This document shows, one piece after another, positions 1 through 4,593 of a stretch of DNA of 6,320 nucleotides. The notes below the pieces were generated by a model. It was given only the letters and a program-made list of their open reading frames with translations. It was not told where the DNA came from and ran no database searches. A program made the position numbers and the translations under genes. The stretch is from positions 1 to 6,320 of the forward strand of contig JANJSW010000117.1 in the NCBI GenBank assembly GCA_024711415.1, read 5' to 3'. Each line of letters begins with the position of its first letter. Within the stretch, counting starts at the first letter, position 1. The stretch is from Thermomonas sp. (lineage in GTDB: Bacteria; Pseudomonadota; Gammaproteobacteria; Xanthomonadales; Xanthomonadaceae).

Positions 1-1
1 C

Positions 2-439
2 GACATCGTGGCGATGGCGCCGGATGGGCTGCAGGTCACCCGCGGCTCCGAGAAAATGGCATGCATGTCGCTGGGGCCGCACGGCCTGCTGCGCTGGTAT
101 GCCAGCTGCTGCCGCACGCCGCTGGGCAACGTCCCGCGCGACCCGAAGGTGTATTACCTCGGCGTGCCGGTCGCCGCCATCGCGGAACCGGCGGATGCCA
201 TCGAAGCCGCATTCGGGCCGGCCGGGCGGATCGCGGTCAACACCGCATCGGCAACTGCGGCAGTGGCATCGTCCCGGCTGGCAAGGCTTGCCGGCACGCT
301 GCGCATCGTCGCCGGGCTGCTTGCCGCGCGCCTGCGCGGTCGCCGCAATACGCTGTTGTTCGACGCCGACGGCCTGCCGTTGCGCGAGCCGCTGGTGCTG
401 GATCGCGCGCAGCGCGAGGCGCTGCCGGCAGACCCTTGA
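2..439 (+). CDS. DUF6151-like (GFA-fold-like) protein, 5' truncated by window edge
   Basis: The reading frame is open from the first bases (frame starting at base 2) to a TGA at 437-439, giving 145 residues of a C-terminal part. A GTG at 8 and an ATG at 14 lie in frame, but neither is likely to be the true start because the conserved core is already under way. Visible landmarks are an ACMSLGPHGLLRWYASCC stretch followed by RTPLGN, which resembles the second cysteine cluster of GFA-like zinc proteins (usually FCxxCGxPL). Near the C-terminus are a hydrophobic/Arg stretch (RIVAGLLAARLRGRR) and an NTLLFDADG motif. This combination matches my memory of the DUF6151 family, which is related to glutathione-dependent formaldehyde-activating proteins but has no established reaction. 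The N-terminal CxC motif expected for such proteins would lie outside the window. Probably cotranscribed with the YciI-like gene 29 bases downstream. Confidence 0.72.
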   Translation, partial: DIVAMAPDGLQVTRGSEKMACMSLGPHGLLRWYASCCRTPLGNVPRDPKVYYLGVPVAAIAEPADAIEAAFGPAGRIAVNTASATAAVASSRLARLAGTLRIVAGLLAARLRGRRNTLLFDADGLPLREPLVLDRAQREALPADP

Positions 440-468
440 AACCCCGTTTCCGCAACAGGAGCCACCCG

Positions 469-954
469 ATGCACCGCCTCCATGTGCTGATGCTCGCCGC
501 CGCCAGTGCCTTCGGCACCGCGCAGGCGGCCGAACCCGTCGTGCAATCCGCCACCTCGCCGGTGCCCGCCTACGACGCCGCGCTGGCGCAGCGCACCGGC
601 GCCGACGAGCGCGGCATGCGCCGCTACGTGCTGGTGATCCTGCGTACCGGTCCAACCCCGGTGAAGGATGCGGATGCACGCAAGGCCATGTTCGCCGGCC
701 ACATGGCCAACATCCAGAGATTGGCGAAGGAGGGCAAGCTGGCGCTGGCCGGGCCCTTCGGTGATGCGACCGGCGACTGGCGCGGCCTGTTCGTGTTCGC
801 CACCGCCGACATCGACGAAGCGAAGGCGCTGGTGGCCACCGACCCGGTGATCCAACAGGGCGAAATGGTGGCCGACTACCACAGCTGGTACGGCTCGGCC
901 GCGACCATGCTGACCGGCGAACTGCACGAAAAGCTGGTGCGCCCGACGCCCTGA
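469..954 (+). CDS. Exported YciI-family protein
   Basis: 161 residues. The ATG at 469 is preceded by AGGAG at 457-461 with 7-base spacing and opens a clean signal peptide (hydrophobic LHVLMLAAASAF, cleavage likely after AQA at residue 20), so this start is preferred over the much longer in-frame opening upstream. After a linker containing YDAALAQRTGADERGMRRY (36-53), residues about 53-145 form a YCII-type domain: YVLVILRTG, then GHMANIQRL with the family's conserved His (H78), GPFGD (95-99) with the partner Asp (D99), TDP (124-126) and a WYGSAA tail motif (140-145). YciI proteins are small ferredoxin-like-fold proteins with a putative His/Asp active site. Their reactions are mostly unknown. 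Classical YciI is about 100 residues and cytoplasmic, so the signal peptide plus the 30-residue N-terminal extension mark a secreted subfamily, also seen to my recollection in Bacteroidetes. Substrate unknown. Follows the DUF6151-like gene closely. Confidence 0.88.
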   Translation: MHRLHVLMLAAASAFGTAQAAEPVVQSATSPVPAYDAALAQRTGADERGMRRYVLVILRTGPTPVKDADARKAMFAGHMANIQRLAKEGKLALAGPFGDATGDWRGLFVFATADIDEAKALVATDPVIQQGEMVADYHSWYGSAATMLTGELHEKLVRPTP

Positions 955-960
955 GGCAGG

Positions 961-984
961 GCAGCGCGGCCCCCGCCGCGCTGC
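961..984. terminator. Perfect 10-bp inverted repeat between convergent genes; candidate bidirectional terminator
   Basis: GCAGCGCGGC (961-970), loop CCCC (971-974), GCCGCGCTGC (975-984). The stem is perfect and lies in the 40-base gap between two convergent stop codons (954 and 995), the expected place for a shared terminator. Neither side has a clear T-run, so it is not a textbook intrinsic terminator. It may act as an RNA 3'-end stabiliser or a weak bidirectional terminator. Confidence 0.6.
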
Positions 985-994
985 ATCGATCCGC

Positions 995-1540
995 TTACTT
1001 GCCGGCGCGCTTCGTCTTCATCGCCGCCAGTGCCGCCAGCGTTTCCCTGACGTGCAGGTTCGGGTTCATCGAGTCGAAGGCGAAGACGACCTTGCCGTCC
1101 TTGCCGATGACGTACGACGTGCGGCTGGACAGGTCCGGCTTCATCGTCATGGTGGCGTCGTAGGACCTGGCGATCTTCGCGCCCTCGTCGGCTGCGACGG
1201 GGAACTTGCCGGCGCATTTTTCCGTGTCCTTGGAGAACTCCGCCAGACGCTCGGTATTGCCTGCGGTCACGCCCACCACGCTGGCGCCCTGCGCCTTGAA
1301 CTTGTCGATCGCCTGCGAGAAGGCGGCGGCCTCGGCGTTGCAGCCCGGGGTGAATGCGGCCGGGAAGAAGTACAGCACCACCGGGCCCTTCGCCAGCGAG
1401 GCCTTGAGGTCGAAGGTATAGGGCTGGCCGGCGAGGTAGGCGGGTGCGGTGAATGCCGGCGCCGGGGCACCGGGCTTGAGCGCGGCGAACACCGGGGTCG
1501 CGCAGATCAACAGCAGGGCAGAAGCGGCGAGACGGCGCAT
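995..1540 (-). CDS. Exported Bcp/PrxQ-like peroxiredoxin
   Basis: 181 residues, from ATG (complement of 1538-1540) to TAA... stop read on the minus strand at 995-997. The frame stays open upstream to 1708, but this ATG begins a signal peptide (MRRLAASALLLICATPVFA, cleavage near residue 19) and has AGGAT just upstream. The rest is an AhpC/TSA thioredoxin-fold domain: PGAPAPAFTAP (23-33), the peroxidatic motif PxxxTxxC as PAAFTPGC with P60, T64 and C67, and the active-site Arg in SSRTSYVIGKDG (R140). These proteins reduce hydroperoxides using thiol donors. The usual Bcp resolving Cys five residues after the peroxidatic one is absent (alanine at 72). The only other mature-chain Cys is C109 in EKCAGKFP, a candidate resolving residue. 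C13 lies within the signal peptide and does not form a lipobox. Location is inferred to be periplasmic. It lies 74 bases downstream of the GGDEF gene on the same strand and could share its transcript. Confidence 0.88.
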   Translation of the reverse strand: MRRLAASALLLICATPVFAALKPGAPAPAFTAPAYLAGQPYTFDLKASLAKGPVVLYFFPAAFTPGCNAEAAAFSQAIDKFKAQGASVVGVTAGNTERLAEFSKDTEKCAGKFPVAADEGAKIARSYDATMTMKPDLSSRTSYVIGKDGKVVFAFDSMNPNLHVRETLAALAAMKTKRAGK

Positions 1541-1614
1541 GGCGGGATCCTGACTATGGGCAACTGCGCCACTGTAGCGCCGTTGCGTCACGGATTCGTG
1601 AGCCGCGGACGTGC

Positions 1615-2697
1615 TCAACCATCGGCTGCCTCGGCGGTGAACACCTGCAGGCGGCCGCGCCCGTTGGCCTTGGCCAGGTACAGCGCGCGGTCGGCGGCTT
1701 CCAGCCATGTGCGCAGGTCGCAGGTCCCGGCCGGCGGCGCCGCCAGCCCGATGCTGATCGACGCCCGCAGGCCGGGGGCGCGCGGGAGTTCAAGCGCCTG
1801 CACCTGCGCCAGCAGGGAGTCGGCGACGCGCGCGGCCGCGGCGGAGCCCAGAGGCAGCACCACCGCGAATTCGTCGCCACCCAGCCGGCCGGCGTGGCCG
1901 CCTGCCGGCAGCGTGGCCAGGATGCAGGAGGCGATCGCGCGCAGCAGGTCGTCGCCGATCTCGTGGCCGTGACGGTCGTTGGTGTCCTTGAAGCGGTCCA
2001 CATCCACCAGCAGCAGGGTCGCCGGTTGCTCCTGCGGCTGTCGCAGCAGGCCGGAGGCCATCGTCTGCCAATGCGTGCGGCTGCCCAGCCCGGTGAGCGT
2101 GTCGAACCGGCTCAGCTTGTCCAGCTGCAGGTTCTGCGCCTGCACGCGGCGCACCAGCTGGTAGCTGCTGGCGGCGACCGCCAAAGTGTGGATGACCATG
2201 ATCGGCAGGCAGGCCAGCAGCGTGTTCATGCTGGTGGTGATGTCCACCCGGAATCCGTTCAGCAGCCCGGACGCCAGCAGCGCGGCCAGCATCGGCAACA
2301 GCGAGCGCCGCCACAGGCCGCGCACGCCGGTGCTGATCTTGTCGGCGGTGGTCACCGACACCAGCATGACCGAAGGCAGCAGGCTGAAGTGCATCAACGG
2401 CACCAGCGATGCAGCCAGCGCCGAGTCGATCACCAGGTTCTGCAGCTCGGCGCGGTAGGAATCGCGGCTGCGTGCGGCCAGCCAGTGCGCCAGGTGCGGC
2501 CACACGAGGCCGCAGGAAAACGCCCACGTCCAGGCGACGATGCCGGCTTCGCGCTCCTGCAGCACCATGGCGACCGGCAGCAGGCCCAGCCCCATCCCAA
2601 GCGTGCGCAGGCGGTAGGTGCGGCGATACAGATCGCCCAGGCGCGTCGCCGCGTCCAGTCCGTCCTGAACCTGTCGTTTGCCGTTGTCGCCCATCAT
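1615..2697 (-). CDS. Membrane diguanylate cyclase, MASE2-GGDEF
   Basis: 360 residues from the first of two adjacent ATGs (complement 2695-2697; the second, at 2694, is equally possible). An upstream TTG at 2784 would add 29 residues but lacks support. Residues about 20-185 are a hydrophobic sensor region with MASE2 landmarks: a WxWAFxxGLVWPHLAHWLA segment (56-74) and LPIMVIHTLAVAASSYQLV (164-182), resembling the N-terminal part of E. coli DgcC (AdrA). A linking helix (183-197) leads to the GGDEF domain: DTLTGLGSR (199-207; usual Asn replaced by Ser), metal/substrate residues in LLLVDVDRFKDTND (228-241), GHEIGDDLL, the exact signature GGDEF at 273-277, and a C-terminal ADRALYLAKANGRGR. These enzymes make cyclic di-GMP from two GTP, promoting sessile behaviour. 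The inhibitory I-site RxxD is absent: the four residues at that place read PAGG. Divergent from the ybiI-like gene; the peroxiredoxin gene follows. Confidence 0.92.
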   Translation of the reverse strand: MMGDNGKRQVQDGLDAATRLGDLYRRTYRLRTLGMGLGLLPVAMVLQEREAGIVAWTWAFSCGLVWPHLAHWLAARSRDSYRAELQNLVIDSALAASLVPLMHFSLLPSVMLVSVTTADKISTGVRGLWRRSLLPMLAALLASGLLNGFRVDITTSMNTLLACLPIMVIHTLAVAASSYQLVRRVQAQNLQLDKLSRFDTLTGLGSRTHWQTMASGLLRQPQEQPATLLLVDVDRFKDTNDRHGHEIGDDLLRAIASCILATLPAGGHAGRLGGDEFAVVLPLGSAAAARVADSLLAQVQALELPRAPGLRASISIGLAAPPAGTCDLRTWLEAADRALYLAKANGRGRLQVFTAEAADG

Positions 2698-2703
2698 TCC
2701 CCC
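2698..2703 (-). promoter_or_regulatory. Ribosome binding site deciding the GGDEF start
   Basis: On the minus strand GGGGGA runs directly into ATGATG. Spacing to the second ATG (2694) is 4 bases and to the first (2697) only 1, so initiation may well occur at 2694, one residue shorter. It supports a start here and not at the TTG 87 bases upstream. Confidence 0.5.
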
Positions 2704-2805
2704 TGCAACGCAGGTGCAAGTGTGAGCGAGGCGTTGCCGCTGCGCCAGCGGAAGCGGTGTATCGTCGGGATTCGACGGCAACAAGGGTGCGCGAAGGAGG
2801 CAGGC
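2698..2805. other. Divergent intergenic region with three small dyads
   Basis: This 108-base gap separates the divergent GGDEF and ybiI-like genes and must hold the start signals of both. It contains CCTGC-AAC-GCAGG (2702-2714), which overlaps the GGDEF Shine-Dalgarno; CCGCTG-CGC-CAGCGG (2737-2751), a perfect 6-bp dyad; and CGTCG-GGATT-CGACG (2763-2777). Their function is unknown: they could be operator half-sites or mRNA leader hairpins, or chance in GC-rich DNA. No convincing -35/-10 pair was found on either strand. Confidence 0.35.
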
Positions 2806-3072
2806 ATGGCCACCGGTTGGGCAGGCGATGGCGCGGTGCAGGAACAGATCGACGCGACCGTGAAGGACGGCATCGCGCGGGCGCGCAGCCGGTTGCCCAG
2901 TGGGGCGTCCCTGGAGCGCTGCGAGGAATGCGATGCGCCCATCCCGGAAGGCCGTCGCAAGGCCGTGCCCGGGGTGCGCCTGTGCCTTGCTTGCCAGGAG
3001 GCGCAGGATGCCGAAGATGCCGCCTTTGCCGGCTACAACCGCCGTGGCAGCAAGGACAGTCAGCTGCGTTGA
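2806..3072 (+). CDS. ybiI: YbiI-type DksA/TraR C4 zinc-finger protein
   Basis: 88 residues, the same length as E. coli YbiI. The start at ATG 2806 is well fixed by AAGGAGG at 2794-2800 with 5-base spacing. Family landmarks: MATGWAGDGAVQEQID at the N-terminus, a helical IARARSRLP segment (23-31), the zinc-binding pairs CEEC (C39, C42) and CLAC (C60, C63) around APIPEGRRKAVPGVRL, and a C-terminal GYNRRGSKDSQLR (76-88) that I recognise as shared almost exactly with E. coli YbiI. DksA/TraR proteins can bind in the RNA polymerase secondary channel. This short form has only the zinc finger and a short helix and lacks the long coiled-coil tip with the DxxDxA aspartates of DksA, so a transcriptional role is not shown by the sequence. 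Transcribed alone, divergently from the cyclase gene and convergently with the Arg/Gln-rich gene. Confidence 0.93.
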   Translation: MATGWAGDGAVQEQIDATVKDGIARARSRLPSGASLERCEECDAPIPEGRRKAVPGVRLCLACQEAQDAEDAAFAGYNRRGSKDSQLR

Positions 3073-3115
3073 GATCGTCCGCGGGCTGCCGCCTTTGCCA
3101 ACGCGCGTAAACCGG

Positions 3116-3138
3116 ACGCCCGGCGCGAGGCCGGGCGT
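3116..3138. terminator. Perfect 9-bp hairpin, candidate bidirectional terminator
   Basis: ACGCCCGGC (3116-3124), loop GCGAG (3125-3129), GCCGGGCGT (3130-3138), between the convergent ybiI-like stop (3072) and the minus-strand stop (3163). Rightward the stem is followed by TGGGTGG with no T-run. Leftward it is followed by CCGGTTTACG with only a short T-run, so it suits minus-strand transcripts slightly better. Bases 3073-3115 hold nothing else recognisable. Confidence 0.68.
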
Positions 3139-3162
3139 TGGGTGGTGCGTGACAGGGGCGGA

Positions 3163-4395
3163 TCAGTCGATGTTGAAGGACAGGATCATGCCGAGGATGG
3201 CCGGCAGGATCATCGCGCTGCCATTGTCGTAACGCCCGTACTGGCTGCGCCCGTAGTAGCCATCGCGGTAGCCGCGTTCGAAGCCCTGGCGGAAGTACCA
3301 GCGGTAGTCGCCCTGGCTGACATAGCGGCCCGGGTAGCCGTAGCTGCCGTCCAGCCAGCCGTAGTTGTTGCGGTAGTCGAACTGCCAGCGGTCCATGCGG
3401 TCGGCCTGCCCGGCATACCAGCCTTCGCGGTAGCCATCGCGCACCGCCTCGCGCAGGATCCGGGCGCCGTAGCTGTTGGTGCTGTACCAGCGCCCGCCAT
3501 AGCTGTAGCGGTAGTTGTACGGGGTGTAGAAGAACGGGTCGCGGTCGTAGTCGAAGCGCTGGCTGTTCCAGCGCGACTGCGCGGCCAGCCAACGCCGCCA
3601 GTAGTCCTGCTGGTAGCGGTACTGCGCGTTGCGGCGCTGGCGCTCCAGCTGGTGGCGGTGGCGGTCGTGCTCGCTGCGGCGGCGATGATCGTCGCGCTGC
3701 CACTGGGCATGCTGGCGGCGCTGTTCCTCGATCCGGTGGCGCTGCTGCTCGCGCGAAACGCGGCCGTCGCGGTCGTCGTCGTACCGGTCGTTGCGGTCAT
3801 CACGCCAGTCGCGGCGCGCGTTGCGCTCGCGCGCTTCGGCAATGATCCGCGCCTGCGGGCTGCTGGCCGCGGCTTGCTGGCGCTGCCGATCCTCGGATTC
3901 CCGCTGGCGATCGCGCTGTTCGGCAAAACGCTGCCGCTGCTCCAGCTGGCGCTCGTCCACCTGCTGGCGGCGCAGCTCGCGCTGCTCGGCGATCCGCGGT
4001 TCGGGCACGCGCGGCCGTTCGACCGGCAGCTGCACGCGTTCACGCTGCTGCCACGGTCCGCGGGAATCCTGCCCGGCCTGCCGCTCGCGCTGCTGGCGGG
4101 CCAGTTCGCCCCAGTTCTCGCGGCGTTCGGCATCGGCAGTGGGCGCCGCCTGGTCGGCGGGGCGGAAACGTTCGAGCCGGCGCGGCGCCTCGCTGCGCGG
4201 GTTGTTGTGGCGCGGCGGAGCCGGCAGCGCAGCGGGTGCCGCGTCCACAGGATCGGTCTTCTGCAGGCGGCGCTCCCGCCGTTCTGTGCGGCGGTCGTCA
4301 GCGTCCTGGGCAGCGGCGGGCAGTACGGCGCCAGTGGCGAGGATCAGCCCCAGCAGGGCGGTGGCCAGCCGGTGCGGATTGCGAATGCGGGTCAT
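3163..4395 (-). CDS. Exported Arg/Gln-rich protein with aromatic C-terminal region, function unknown
   Basis: 410 residues from ATG (complement 4393-4395), with GGGAG at 4404-4408, 8 bases upstream. A signal peptide is clear: MTRIRNPHR, then hydrophobic LATALLGLILATGAVL, cleavage near AAA|Q at 29-30. Residues about 31-258 are extremely rich in Arg, Gln, Glu and Asp with few hydrophobics (for example RERQAGQDSRGPWQQRER and RRQHAQWQRDDHRRR) and would be disordered or form long charged helices. From about 259 it changes sharply to Tyr/Trp/Gly/Arg-rich sequence (YRYQQDYWRRW, FFYTPYNYRYSYGGRWY). Two related motifs follow, VRDGYREGWYAGQ at about 318-330 and FERGYRDGYYGRSQYG at about 372-387. The last 19 residues (GSAMILPAILGMILSFNID) are hydrophobic. 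Similar GYRxGY tails occur in uncharacterised secreted proteins. No enzyme motif and no cysteine are visible. The strong positive charge in an exported protein suggests binding to polyanions or envelope polymers, but that is inference only. Transcribed alone. Confidence 0.82.
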   Translation of the reverse strand: MTRIRNPHRLATALLGLILATGAVLPAAAQDADDRRTERRERRLQKTDPVDAAPAALPAPPRHNNPRSEAPRRLERFRPADQAAPTADAERRENWGELARQQRERQAGQDSRGPWQQRERVQLPVERPRVPEPRIAEQRELRRQQVDERQLEQRQRFAEQRDRQRESEDRQRQQAAASSPQARIIAEARERNARRDWRDDRNDRYDDDRDGRVSREQQRHRIEEQRRQHAQWQRDDHRRRSEHDRHRHQLERQRRNAQYRYQQDYWRRWLAAQSRWNSQRFDYDRDPFFYTPYNYRYSYGGRWYSTNSYGARILREAVRDGYREGWYAGQADRMDRWQFDYRNNYGWLDGSYGYPGRYVSQGDYRWYFRQGFERGYRDGYYGRSQYGRYDNGSAMILPAILGMILSFNID

Positions 4396-4593
4396 GGTGT
4401 CGTCTCCCGTGGGCGCGAACCATTCGCCGCCCTCACTTGCAGTTAACGGTTTCCGCGATGAATCGAAGCTGAGGTTTTCCCCTCACCGAAGGGGGCGCCA
4501 GCAGGGATTCAGTTTCGCCCCGGTATGACCAAAGACAGGCCCGACGCGGGGCGCGCCGTGCGATGTTAGGCGATCCCCTACCGGAGCCCCTGC
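4396..4593. other. Divergent intergenic region
   Basis: This 198-base gap lies between the start codons of the divergent Arg/Gln-rich gene and the M1 peptidase gene, so promoters for both should be here. It is locally less GC-rich around 4440-4480 (TTAACGG, GGTTTTCC). I see a small dyad TGAGG-TTTTCC-CCTCA (4470-4485) and the 8-base palindrome GGCGCGCC (4550-4557). TATGAC at 4524-4529 is a possible -10 element for the rightward gene but lacks a matching -35. No small gene or RNA is recognisable. Confidence 0.4.

Noticed and set aside
61..468. N-terminal extension of the YciI-family frame back to 61
   Set aside because: It overlaps the DUF6151-like gene in another frame and would bury the signal peptide; ATG 469 has a good ribosome binding site.
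154..927. 257-codon minus-strand open frame opposite DUF6151 and YciI genes
   Set aside because: It is antisense to two genes with clear family motifs; the product is His/Gly/Arg-rich with no domain and no start signals.
1502..1504. Cys13 of the peroxiredoxin as a lipoprotein acylation site
   Set aside because: The preceding residues are Leu-Leu-Ile, and a lipobox needs a small residue (Ala, Gly or Ser) just before Cys; a normal signal peptidase I site fits better.
1588..1601. TCACG-GATT-CGTGA dyad between the GGDEF and peroxiredoxin genes
   Set aside because: Only a 5-bp stem without T-run; too weak to call a terminator or operator.
2734..2763. TTGCCG ... TGTATC as a promoter for the ybiI-like gene
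   Set aside because: The -10 matches only about half of the consensus and overlaps a dyad; not strong enough to annotate.
2698..2784. 29-residue N-terminal extension of the GGDEF protein from TTG 2784
   Set aside because: Weak start codon with no ribosome binding site seen; GGGGGA next to the ATG pair is a better signal.
1790..3703. 637-codon minus-strand open frame
   Set aside because: It runs across the GGDEF gene, the ybiI-like gene and part of the Arg/Gln-rich gene in another frame, with Arg/Pro/Ala-rich sequence of no recognisable domain. It is a GC-rich shadow.
4550..4557. GGCGCGCC palindrome upstream of the M1 peptidase gene
   Set aside because: Such 8-base GC palindromes are expected by chance in DNA of this composition and nothing else marks it as functional.
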